Notes under the pieces: generated by a model
Told to the model about the DNA's origin: nothing
The model's database searches: none
Seen by the model: the letters and a program-made list of their open reading frames with translations, nothing else
Assembly: GCA_933228895.1 (NCBI GenBank)
Contig: OW121852.1
Coordinates: 105,855,544 to 105,919,543 of the forward strand
From: Platycnemis pennipes
Lineage: Eukaryota > Arthropoda > Insecta > Odonata > Platycnemididae
Direction of reading: 5' to 3'
DNA length: 64,000 nucleotides
Shown: piece by piece, positions 12,055 through 21,409 of the stretch
Layout of the letters: every line of letters begins with the position of its first letter
Position numbering within the stretch: position 1 is the first letter of the stretch
Made by a program: the position numbers and the translations under genes

Positions 12055-12170
12055 GAGGACGCATATTAGAAGAAGGTCTGAAGAAAAATTTGAAAAAGAT
12101 TTAGAACAATTAGGTTGGGAATTATTATCTTATCGTCAGTTAGAACCGATCAAATCTTTTGTATAAATAT
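12055..12170 (+). pseudogene. Highly decayed LINE RT C-terminal trace
   Basis: One frame reads KFEKDLEQLGWELLSYRQLE, which parallels the LINE-B motif ELGWESLSERRLK. The similarity stops after about 35 codons and a stop codon follows. An ancient LINE fragment is likely, but the match is short. Confidence 0.4.
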
Positions 12171-12984
12171 AAAACCAATAGGTTAATGATGAACGCTACT
12201 CATAGACATTCTATTACGGCAATACCAACCATGCCAATGCCATGCAAAGTCCTCAAAATGATAAAATTATGAGGGAAAGTTCATTTTTTATAATTCAATT
12301 AAATGAGAAAACGACGAAGAATTTTTCATTCTTTCAATTTAATTTGTGAGCGAACGTGAAAGAGGCGACAAAATTAAAAAAAAATAATTATTTTATCAGT
12401 TTACGTACATAATAGAATTTTGAATTACAGTAATTTAAAAAAACCATAGAATCGACTTCAAAAGTCTCATTTACAGGGTAAGTAGTACATTCATTTTATC
12501 CTCATCATCATAACAGGTTTATGACGCGGATACTTTATTATTACAGGCTCACCACCATTTTCTCTACCTATGCTTCAAATCTGATAACGCTAATCGTTCC
12601 ATGTGATTTGAGTATTTGTGCCCATTTCCCTCATTGCTTGTGCTTTATGTTTTCTTGAATTGACTGAGACTTTGCCCAGTTAGTACCTTTATTCTTGCGA
12701 GTTAATTCCAAATCTTTCTCCAACCTCCAAATGCAGTAAAGATATCCAATAAGCGTCTTTTACCACCAATTAGGCATTGAAGATTTTTAAGTATATCCTT
12801 CGATATTCACCAACAAACCTACAAGAGTTTAAGTAAAAAGCCGGACAGGGATGACTGGGGGGATGAAAAGGTGGGATCTCGGTGACGAAAATGTCATGAA
12901 TTATGGATCCCAGCTCAAACATAGATGTTTGTTTTTATTTTAAGACTCGTCGAGGTGATACAATTTTGACAATAGGGTCAGTTA
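12171..12984. other. No gene recognised
   Basis: AT-rich spacer with no clear repeat or coding signal. Confidence 0.4.
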
Positions 12985-13461
12985 ATGCCTCGAGTCACTA
13001 CCGTAAGCAGCAATACCATTATCTGGATGTAACTTTTTCATGTCAAATGGAAAGAAAACATAAAGAGTTTCAACCCCATTTGACAGGTGTATTTAAGTCT
13101 CACCTCACGCTCAGTGGCCTGTGAAATCAAAGATAATTTGACAGATTGGGAAGAGGCAGTTCCTGAACCATTCAACCAGCTGCTATGTGGGTGTCCGGGA
13201 GCGCATGGAGGCGACGTCCAACTCTAGCGGAGTGAGACATAATCTGTATCCTATCTTTTCAGTCAGTAATCCTACGCTCTACTTAATACCCAGCAAACCA
13301 CCGCGAGGGTTTGTGGCCGGGGGGGAAAATCACCATGCATGAAACTAAAAGCTAAACACTATTGACGGAATGAAGAGTGTTAGAAAATAGGCCAATCTGA
13401 ATAAATGAATTGCTTAATGAAGGAATCGATAGATAAATGAAATGCAAAGAAGAGTGATCTC
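12985..13461 (+). repeat. Outer inverted repeat, left arm
   Basis: The arm is the reverse complement of about 16600-17080, with many small differences. Landmarks in both are GCAGCAATACCATTATCTGG, ACAGGTGTATTTAAGTCTCA, GCGCATGGAGGCGACGTCCA, the LINE-B tail, and GATAGATAAATGAAATGCAA. The arms are about 3.1 kb apart and enclose the split RTE and the palindromic element. Confidence 0.85.
13285..13350 (-). repeat. LINE-B tail inside the left arm
   Basis: AATACCCAGCAAACCACCGC, then GAGGGTTTGTGGCCGGGGGG and AAAATCACCATGCATGAAAC is a minus-strand tail. The same tail lies at the mirror position in the right arm (16715-16790), so it was present before the arms were duplicated. Confidence 0.75.
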
Positions 13462-14302
13462 CTCTTATCATAACTTATCCTAAATGGTTGAAGATTATTA
13501 ATCAAAATCAGTCAATTTACATTTTAAAAAACCCATGAATTGGACGTCGATTATGAATCATATTTAGCCTATAGGCTTCCATGAAATCCACCTCGAAACA
13601 GTGCAGTTGGGGGAGAATAATCAACAAACCTTCAATAAACACTAGAAATAATACTTGAATGCTACTAGGTTTACTAGAATACTACTAATGCTTTCTAGGT
13701 CTCATTTAGAGTTTGATAAAGAATATTCTACTGAGGTATAGGATTCACACGAGGAAGGCTTGGCCAAGAAATTAGCGATCTGTGAGTCCAGTGATAGGCT
13801 AACATGTGCGAGATAACATCTGTGTTAGTATCACATAAACTCAGGAAGAACTCGGATAAAAAGTACTATTAGGCGTACGTACATAAGAGCCTTTTTTCCA
13901 CGTCCTCACCTACCTTCCACTCGCAATATTGACCTACAGAATTCTCCTGTTTGTAAATACCAATTCCATTCGCCTAATCCCGATTCTCCCAATTTCTTCC
14001 GGGAATTTTTTCCTATTATAATTATTTGACAATGAAAAACTCCAACGAAATTTCGTATGGTTCAAACAAGTTTCCGACACATGAGCGTCATATTCTGAAC
14101 TTAATGATTAACATTAAGACAGCGATCGGTGCTACATAATACATTTAACGAAAGCAAGATAGCTGTACGCTGGAGTTGGATGGAGTTAATGCGGACGGGG
14201 ATGAATCTAATTGCTTCGAGTTTCTACGCAGTGGGCAATGAAATTACGAAAATATATTTGATGGCAGCGTGAAAATAACATGATCATCATGGGCCAACAA
14301 TG
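13462..14302. other. No gene recognised
   Basis: Spacer between the left arm and the RTE C-terminal fragment. No counterpart was seen next to the right arm, where RTE sequence abuts directly. Confidence 0.45.
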
Positions 14303-14555
14303 CTAGGATTGGTTTGACGCAGGCCTCCACTCGATTCTTCTATCGGCCAACCTAATTAATATTAACGTAATTCCTCTCTTCCACATCACTCACGACCTGT
14401 TCTATATAACTCATACGAGGCCTGCCTTTTCCATTCTTCCCTTTCCCTTTTCCTTCGACGACTGTCTTCATCAGGGCTTCGTGTCTTAAGATATGGCAGA
14501 TTATGTTGTCCTGTCTTCTTTTTAGTGTTTTATGCAGTCTTCTCTTTTCTCCCAT
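14303..14555 (-). pseudogene. RTE-like LINE, C-terminal end of the RT polyprotein
   Basis: The minus strand encodes the C-terminus of an RTE-type reverse transcriptase, with HKTLKRRQDNIICHILRHE, MKTVVEGKGKGKNGKGRPR and YIEQVVSDVEE. After a small frameshift near 14352 it ends with RLADRRIEWRPASNQS and a stop at 14303-14305, the expected end of the family. Its first codon (ATG at 14553-14555) follows exactly, in frame, from the last codons of the opposite-strand fragment ending at 16598 (VTNEEVLRR). The two parts come from one element. Endonuclease and catalytic RT motifs are absent. Confidence 0.8.
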
Positions 14556-14708
14556 GCTGGTTCAGCTCTACGTTCCCCGTTCCCTCGCAATAATTTCGCG
14601 GCATCCCACTTGCTGTTCTCCCAGCACTCTGAAGCCATTTTTAGTGACCATTTATTGCTTGTTTAGTACTACTATTTAGTGACTAGTTATTTTCTTAGAT
14701 AAGACTAA
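14556..14708 (+). other. Spacer ending in an RTE coding trace
   Basis: Most of this stretch is unrecognised. The last ~29 bases read LVIFLDKT in the plus frame and join across the palindromic element (after removing one TAA) to KILVFRKREK, giving a normal RTE sequence. A stop replaces the expected preceding glycine codon. Confidence 0.55.
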
Positions 14709-14887
14709 CAAGGGGAGTGTCCGAGTTCCGGGTCTACGATTTTGACGAAATTTGCGAGGCAGGTAGTCCTTGATGAGTTATTTACGAATCACCCCCCATA
14801 TAGGGTTATATATCCAGAAACTTCGTCAAAAAACGAGTTTGAAATATTTGATTGCAAATATAAAGCCAATAATTAGCCATGTTTAAT

Positions 14888-14955
14888 CAGTGCAGTTTGG
14901 GTTAGGGGTAAAGTACTCGCTTCACAATGTCGACGTCCCAAGTTCGAGACTATTC
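14888..14955 (+). repeat. tRNA-like sequence in the left arm
   Basis: TTTGGGTTAGGGGTAAAGTA, CTCGCTTCACAATGTC and CCCAAGTTCGAGACT resemble the D-arm to T-arm part of a tRNA. GTTCGAGAC fits the box B consensus exactly and TTGGGTTAGGGG resembles box A. No acceptor stem was seen, so this is a possible pol III promoter or tRNA-derived relic rather than a tRNA gene. Confidence 0.45.
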
Positions 14956-15970
14956 TTGTCCAATTTTTTTTTTCATCGCAATTTCGTAGTACGACTTTCC
15001 CTGGTTTTACACATTTTTAATCTGTTTACCCGGGATGCATTTTAACTATTTTACGTAATAATTACGCAATTTGCTAAAATTACGTAATTAGTACGTAAAA
15101 TAGTTAATTACGTTATTTACCTAAATCACGTAATTAGTACGTGGCGGAATTACTTCCGCACGCCCTGTCGTTTTTTGTGTATGAAATTTTAACGGAAGAG
15201 CATGAAGTGTGATCGTGATTTTGAATTTCCGTATCTTTGGCCAAGCAGTCCCGACGCACGTACAACATTTGTTCTAATTTGCCTGGTGCCGTTATTGTCC
15301 AGCGCTGTGCTTTTTTGGAAAAACTAATCGCAAGAGAAAAAAAGAATTTAGGTTTTGTAATCATACAATTGTAAGTATCTACCGAAATATTCGGGTGATT
15401 CTAACATGCTCCTGAAAAGGTGCAATACATTAATTCTTCAAAATTAATTGTTGCCGCTGGTTTTTTTATCAATTTCCACGCGACGTCCTTGATTCGAAAC
15501 TCTCTCCCACCCGAATATTTCGCCCGATCACCCGAACTTTTCGGTAGATACTTACAATTATATGATTACAGAGCTTAAGTTCTTTATTTCTCTTGCGATT
15601 AGTTTTTCCAAAAAAGCACAGCGCTGGAAAATCACGGCACCAGGCGAATTAGAACAAGTGTTGTACGTGCGTCGGGACTGCGTGGCCAATGATACGGAAA
15701 TTCAAAATCTCGATCACACTTTATGCTCTTCCGTTAAAATTTCATACACAAAAAACGACAGGGCGTGCGGAAGTAATTCCGCCACGTACTAATTACGTGA
15801 TTTAGGTAAATAACGTAATTAACTATTTTACGTACTAATTACGTAATTTTAGCAAATTGCGTAATTATTACGTAAAATAGTTAAAATGCATCCCGGGTAA
15901 ACAGATTAAAAATGTGTAAAACCAGGGAAAGTCGTACTACGAAATTGCGATGAAAAAAAAAATTGGACAA

Positions 15971-16033
15971 GAATAGTCTCGAACTTGGGACGTCGACATT
16001 GTGAAGCGAGTACTTTACCCCTAACCCAAACTG
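15971..16033 (-). repeat. tRNA-like sequence in the right arm
   Basis: This is the inverted, base-identical counterpart of the left-arm tRNA-like sequence, facing toward the loop. Transcription from either copy would run through the arm into the loop and produce a hairpin RNA. Confidence 0.45.
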
Positions 16034-16218
16034 CACTGATTAAACATGGCTAATTATTGGCTTTATATTTGCAATCAAATATTTCAAACTCGTTTTTTGA
16101 CGAAGTTTCTGGATATATAACCCTATATGGGGGGTGATTCGTAAATAACTCATCAAGGACTACCTGCCTCGCAAATTTCGTCAAAATCCTAGACCCGGAA
16201 CTCGGACACTCCCCTTGT

Positions 16219-16598
16219 AAGATATTAGTGTTCAGAAAGAGAGAAAAGGCCAAAGCTAACGTCAAACAAGGTAAACAAAAACTGGAAGGGGTGAAAGAGT
16301 TCTGCTACCTTGGAAGCCGAGTAACCAACGATGGACTAAGCAGGAAGACAATAGTCAGTAGAATAGCTCAGGGGAAGAGGGCATTCTATCAAAAGAATAA
16401 TCTACGGAAATACAAGCTTATAATTAAGGAAGCAATTCATCAGAACGTACATCTGGAGCATGTTTCTTTACGGCAGTGAGGTATGGACAATGACAGCCGT
16501 AAAGAAGAAAAGGGTGAAAGCATTCGAAATGTGGTGCTAGAAGAATGATGAAGATAAAATGGATCGACTGAGTGACAAACGAAGAAGTCCTAAGAAGG
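16219..16598 (+). pseudogene. RTE-like LINE, RT C-terminal half (inverted segment)
   Basis: The plus strand encodes the RTE region just after the catalytic core: KILVFRKREKAKANVK, LEGVKEFCYLGSRVTNDG, then after a frameshift TYIWSMFLYGSEVWTM and KAFEMWC, and after another RRMMKIKWID and VTNEEVLRR. It stops at 16598, exactly where the minus-strand fragment at 14555 begins in the protein. The orientation is opposite to that fragment. This is the pattern of a 5' inversion made during insertion (twin priming). Several frameshifts and stops make it a pseudogene. Confidence 0.8.
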
Positions 16599-16599
16599 T

Positions 16600-17080
16600 A
16601 ATCACTCTTCTTTGCATTTCATTTATCTATCGATTCCTTCCTTTAGCAATTCATTCATTCAGATTGGCCTATTCTCTAACACTCTTCATTCCGTCAATAG
16701 TGTTTAGCTTTTGGTTTCATGTATGGTGATTTTCACCCCCTGCCACACACCCTCGCGGTGGTTTGCTGGGTATTGAGTAGAGCGTAGGATTACTGACTGA
16801 AAAGATAGGATACGGATTATGTCTCACTCCGATCGAGTTGGACGTCGCCTCCATGCGCTCCCAGACACCCACACATCTACTGGTGGAATGGTTCAGGAAC
16901 TGCCCTTTCCCAATCTGCCAATTTTTCTTTGATTTCACAGGCCACTGATCGTGAGGTGAGACTTAAATACACCTGTCAAATGGGGTTGAAACACTTTTTG
17001 TTTCCTTTCCATATGACATGAAAAAGTTACATCCAGATAATGGTATTGCTGCTCACGTTAGAGTGTCAAGGCATTTGCTC
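16600..17080 (-). repeat. Outer inverted repeat, right arm
   Basis: This mirrors 12985-13461. Its inner edge coincides with the end of the RTE fragment at 16598, so the RTE insertion abuts this arm. It contains a plus-strand LINE-B tail at 16715-16790 (GGTGATTTTCACCCCCTGCC, GGTGGTTTGCTGGGTATT). Confidence 0.85.
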
Positions 17081-17482
17081 TTATGCTGTACCAGCTATAC
17101 CTTCCGAGAATTGGTTACTCTCACGCCCGACAGATGGTGAAGGTAATCGAAGCACTTCTTTCAAGCTAGGGACTAATTATTAGAAAGCGCCGATTATTGT
17201 TCTAAATGGGGAGGGAAACCCAATTGGAATATTAATTATGAACTTATAAGAGTGCCCCTAGTTAGTAACTTAAACCTAAGGTGTGCCACTAACGTCAAAA
17301 GTTGAGAATCACTGGTCAAGATGGTCGTATGTCGGTATATAAACTTATAGCTAACCCAATTCACTGAACGATTGTGCTTGCTAGATTTCCCTTTGGTTCA
17401 TTTCTTGAATTGAAATAGTTTGTCTAACATGTAGCTACTAATTCTCTACGAGCATGATGGGCAGTGCAAGTATGAAGAAGCT
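17081..17482. other. No gene recognised
   Basis: Spacer without recognised coding or repeat signal. Confidence 0.4.
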
Positions 17483-17536
17483 TCACTCCCTACCACACAC
17501 CTATATAGTCGCTAGCGGAGAACTACGTAGATGAAC
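17483..17536 (+). repeat. Decayed LINE tail
   Basis: CTTCACTCCCTACCACACAC, then GTCGCTAGCGGAGAACTACG and TAGATGAAC is a diverged plus-strand tail. Confidence 0.55.
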
Positions 17537-17694
17537 ATTTTATAGGCGCTCCAGAGTCCATTTCTCTCTTAAAATCGTGTATACTTCCCTCTGTAATGCT
17601 AACTATTACATCAACCAATATGCCTATCCATTAATCCATTATAATCCGAATTCAAATATATAATCAGAATTCCAATATATATTGTTAGTGTTAA

Positions 17695-18010
17695 GAGGCT
17701 ATTAGAAGAATTAGGATTGGAATTACTATCAGAACACTGATTAAAATTTTGAATAATCCTTTTAAGTAATTCAGAAGCTTGTATTTTTAAGAATAGCGTA
17801 AGAAATAAATCAAGAACCGCTACTTATTATGTTAGATATGAACAGATAAACAAGATTACAGATAACTGGTTGATTTAAAATGTCATTTTTCCGGCGTACC
17901 ACAAAATTATATAATAATCAGCACAGAAAAGTGATAAGTGGGTGAAATATTGCTAACTAACCACCTAGTTGCACGTGACACTTATACCTAACATGTGTAC
18001 ATTAAGTAGT
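17695..18010 (+). pseudogene. Decayed LINE-B RT C-terminus and 3'UTR
   Basis: GAAGAATTAGGATTGGAATT, TTATGTTAGATATGAACAG, AAAATGTCATTTTTCCGGC and GGTGAAATATTGCTAAC parallel the LINE-B copies at 57.7 and 63.7 kb. All frames are broken. The 3'UTR breaks off near 18010 and resumes at about 18185-18272 (GCAGTACATGTTTGGTGATC and the tail), with a LINE-A 3' end in between. Confidence 0.65.
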
Positions 18011-18184
18011 AGGAACTAGGTTTTAGTATGCTGCTGTGCTATTTTTATTTTTTTTTTTAGATTTGAAGTTTAGACTAGAGTATTATTACTAATCCTTTTT
18101 ATGCATGTTTGGTGTGGATTCGCCCCCTGCCACACACCCTAATGGTGGCTTTCAGTGCATTGTGTAGATGTAGTTGCATCTCAT
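18011..18184 (+). repeat. LINE-A 3'UTR and tail nested in LINE-B
   Basis: TTTTAGATTTGAAGTTTAGA, ATTACTAATCCTTTTTATGC, GGTGTGGATTCGCCCCCTGC and the tail with GTGTAGATGTAG form a short LINE-A 3' end. It interrupts the LINE-B 3'UTR and is therefore younger. Confidence 0.7.
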
Positions 18185-18272
18185 AATTTCATGTAAGCAG
18201 TACATGTTTGGTGATCTTCACGACCTGCCACACACCCTCGCCGTGGCTCACAGGGTATTACGTAGACGTAAT
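18185..18272 (+). repeat. LINE-B 3'UTR end and tail (resumed)
   Basis: GCAGTACATGTTTGGTGATC, CCTGCCACACACCCTCGCCG and GGTATTACGTAGACG form the end of the LINE-B copy whose RT part is at 17695. Confidence 0.75.
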
Positions 18273-18303
18273 ACATGAAGCGTGCGTAAGCATTTCTCAC
18301 CTA

Positions 18304-19617
18304 CGAGGGTAAGGTGAAAAGTTCTCGGCCTGACAATGAAAGACTGCGATTTTCATTTAAAAAATGATTTTATTTTTTCACGTAATCTCCCTTGACCTCA
18401 ACACACTTGGTCCATCGTTTCTCCAACATCAGTATTTCTTACCGGAAGTGAGAGTCTGGAAGGCCGTGAAAATATCCATTTAAGGCCCTCTCAACTTCTT
18501 CATTGGACACGAAGCGCTTCCCAGAAACAAATTTTTTCAAGTTTGGGAACGGATGGAAGTCTGAGGGTGCTAAATCAGGAGAATAACCGAGTGAGAGAGC
18601 AGCCAGAGAATGGCCGAGTAAATCGTACCCCAAATCCCGTAGATTTCCCATCGCCAACGCACTTTTGTGAGCAGGTGCGTTGTCCTGGTGAAAGATGATT
18701 TTTTTCTTCTTCAACCCAGGCCTCTTCTCGCGAATTTTGGCATCCAGGTGGTCAAGAAGGTTGGAGTAATATTCGCCTGTAATTGCTCTGCCTTTTTCAA
18801 AGTAATCAATTAACAGGATCCCTTTCGCATCCCAAAACACACTGGCGATGACCTTTCCGGCCGATGAGATCGACTTTGCTTTCTTTGGTGCTGAACCACC
18901 AGCTTCCACCCATTGCTTTTTCTGCTGTTTGGTTTCTGGTGTGTAGTGGTGGACCCATGTCTCATCCATGGTGACAAATCGCCGCCCAAAATCGGTCGGA
19001 TACCTCTTGAATTGGTCCAAACATTGCTCTGAAAATCGTTTGCGCATTTGTTTTTGATCGACATTCAACAACTGCGGCACCCACCTTGCACAGAGCTTTC
19101 GCAACCCTAATTCTTCGTGCAAGATGTTTCGCACCCTTTCTTCCGATATCCCCACGGCCTCAGCTATCTCACTCACCTTCACTCGCCTATCGTCCAACAC
19201 GATATCGTGCACTTTTTCAATGATTTCCGGTGTGGTTACGGTTTTTGACCGTCGTTCACGTGGGTCGTCTTTGAGGGATGTGTGACCACGTTTAAATTCA
19301 GCTGCCAACGTTTTAACGGTCGACATAGAAGGAGCAGAATCCCCGTACACTTCTGTTAACTTCGGATGAATTTACTTAGGGGTTAATCCATTCAAAACGA
19401 GGAATTTTATGACCGCACGATATTCAATTTTAGCGGTAAACAATAAAGATAACAACATAACAATACTGCAACAATACGTGTAAACACACTAGTTGATAGA
19501 ACAAGTTGAAATTTGTCTAACAAACTAATGACACATGCACCCACGCAGGAATCATATATTTTCGCTGATTGTAACACCATCTCTGTGTCAGGCCGAGAAC
19601 TTTTCACCTTACCCTCG
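18304..19617 (-). mobile_element. Complete mariner element, 1314 bp
   Basis: The 32-bp terminal inverted repeats at 18304-18335 and 19586-19617 match each other perfectly (CGAGGGTAAGGTGAAAAGTT at the start). TA dinucleotides flank both ends (18302-18303 and 19618-19619), as expected for Tc1/mariner TA target duplication. Size and layout are normal for mariner. The transposase on the minus strand is disabled. Identical terminal repeats could still be recognised by a transposase supplied elsewhere in the genome. Confidence 0.95.
18370..19458 (-). pseudogene. Mariner transposase, two nonsense codons and a catalytic-region insertion
   Basis: Translation from ATG at 19456-19458 gives the N-terminal part (AKIEYRAVIKFLVLNGLTPK), then a TAA at 19372-19374, then HPKLTEVYGDSAPSM and the helix-turn-helix domains (EIAEAVGISEERVRNILHEE). 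The catalytic motifs MDETW (Asp codon 18964-18966), HQDNAPAH (18682-18684) and SPDLAPSD (18559-18561) are present. Forty residues separate the second and third Asp, where mariners have 34, because about six extra codons lie in the GHSLAALSLGYS segment. A second TAA at 18439-18441 precedes the normal C-terminus (LEKRWTKC, KGDYVKK) and the native stop at 18370-18372. The frame is otherwise continuous, so decay is moderate. The enzyme would cut and join element DNA; this copy is not expected to work. Confidence 0.93.
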
Positions 19618-19619
19618 TA

Positions 19620-20764
19620 TGTAAACTAAGGAAATACCGTTAAATATATTTAAGGAAATGCATTTCCAACTAGTGATCACTTCTTTTCCATATAGATATT
19701 AGTCATCTACTTGTACGTAACCATTATATTTTACATGTATCCATGAAGTAGAAGCACTGCAGCTAGTAGTTGTATTTAAGGAGGTTGGTTCGCGACTGCT
19801 TGAGTCAAGTTGTCTGAGGAATCTTATTAATTTAAGTACGAGTATATGCCTGCTAAGTGATCCTTACTTCACAAATAAAATTACCTAAGCTATTGAAAGT
19901 CATAAGTATCACAAGAAATGCGATGTAAAGTCGAAGGATTTCTTTATTATGATAATTTTAATCAGCTCGACTATGAAGTCAATTCAGCATTTACTTTAAA
20001 GAAATAAATTCATGTACTCAATGAATTTACTAATTTATAACACAAGAATATTACTATCAAATATTATATTATAATATTTTTCTGAAATATGCTTTAATAT
20101 CTCATTAGTAATGATATTATTCATACGCCATACATTTTACATAGAGCGACCGCAGCGCCACTTGAAGACAACTTACGCATTTCGTCTGCTATAAGCGCAG
20201 AAATTGGTGCATTTAGCGAAAAATACGGTGGGTTGATGCCTTTTTTTTGTGTCATTTTATTTATTGTGAAATTACGCATAAAATGTAAGTTTTTGCAAAA
20301 ATGACATGCCACTATGGTATTATTATGGGTGTTTTCAAGTTTGTTTCCGCACTAATAGGCGCTTCAAAACTGGGAGGAAAGGTGAAAGGATAGGGATGGA
20401 AGGGATTGGGGATCTCATGGTATCTCCGTTTCGGCGTGCTACCAATTACACCATCCAGCCAAACGTCTATGGTATTACTAAACATTATATTCACATGTGA
20501 TGGCCATTCTCGCCGTTAATCGTATGTGATTCCAAATGCAATTTGTGCTAAAAGGAGTATAGGTTGGTATAATTATCTTTACTTTATTAGACAGAGGAAC
20601 TTTAGTTCTATAAGTGCTGAAAATAAAAAAAAATGACATGACCTTCACTTTTCGGATCAACCTCCTTAAGGAGTGCCTACATGATGAATTTAATTTACCT
20701 GCCACGCCCCCTAGCGGTGACTTAGATGGTGTACCTTTCTTACATTTACAGACCTTTTCTTCTA
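19620..20764. other. No gene recognised
   Basis: AT-rich spacer. CCTGCCACGCCCCCTAGCGG near 20699-20718 is a possible decayed LINE tail just before the next LINE copy. The short open frames on both strands near 20310-20500 overlap each other and are not supported. Confidence 0.45.
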
Positions 20765-21409
20765 CATCTAAATTTGTTAGATTTGTTAAACCTCATTCGG
20801 AATATGCCGCCAGTATATGGGATCCCTACGAAATCGGCCTAAATGATGAACTTGAACGTGTGCAGTGAAGATCGGCAAGATTTGTAAAGGGACGGTATGA
20901 TGAACTTATTAGCGTAACCAGTCTATTAAAGGAATTAAATTGGGAATCATTGTCAGGTTGAAATTTAGACTCAATCTCTTAAACAAATTCCAAGACCATA
21001 TTTTCAATGATGATGTTAAAAATATTTTGCGAACCCCAACTTTCTATGGTAGACTGGACCACATTCACAAAATTAGAGAAATTGATTGCCGAACTGACAG
21101 ATGCAAAATGTCCTTTTTTCCTCGTACAATTAGGGATATGAATACCGGTAAATATGTCCAATACGAGTGATTGAATCCATAGCATAGGTAGTTGCATGTT
21201 GGTGTAAGGACTTGAAGGTAACCCAACTAACAGAACGTTTTTGCATGCGTAGTTTGCTGTTTTTATCTTTTTAAATGTTGCTGTTTAGACTAATATATTA
21301 ATACTAATCCTTTTAAATGCATGATATGTAATGCATGTTTGGTGAGAATTCACCCCCTGCCACACACCTTTATGGTGGCTTGCAGCGTATAATGTAGAAG
21401 TAGATGTAA
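20765..21409 (+). pseudogene. LINE-A 3' fragment
   Basis: The RT C-terminal region starts near HSEYAASIWDPYEIGL and DELERVQ, is cut by a TGA at 20866-20868 where other copies have Arg, and continues with RSARFVKGRYD. A 7-bp deletion near 20957 shifts the frame. It then reads LNLLNKF, DDVKNILRTP, REIDCRTDRCKMSFFPRTI and stops near 21170. The 3'UTR, the LINE-A tail and a GATGTA run follow. The copy is 5'-truncated before the VRPHLEYA motif. Confidence 0.88.

Larger units (their letters stand above)
14709..16217. mobile_element. 1.5 kb palindromic (fold-back) DNA element with ~680-bp arms
   Basis: The left arm (14709 to about 15400) is the reverse complement of about 15500-16217. The termini are CAAGGGGAGTGTCCGAGTTC on both sides. 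TAA precedes the left end (14706-14708) and follows the right end (16218-16220), a 3-bp target duplication. Removing the element and one TAA restores an in-frame RTE sequence (LDKTKILVF), which independently proves the boundaries. The outer ~425 bp of the arms differ by one substitution and one base in a poly-T run, while the next 231 bp inward differ at 13 positions. A TWA-type 3-bp duplication suggests a non-autonomous PIF/Harbinger relative, but there is no transposase, so the class is inferred. Confidence 0.85.

Noticed and set aside
15134..15792. Two mirrored 76-codon open frames in the palindrome arms (minus 15134-15364, plus 15562-15792) as a possible conserved protein
   Set aside because: Nearly all the differences between the two copies change amino acids (about ten codon changes against two or three silent ones), so there is no sign of protein-level selection. 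Each is simply the same arm read in opposite directions.
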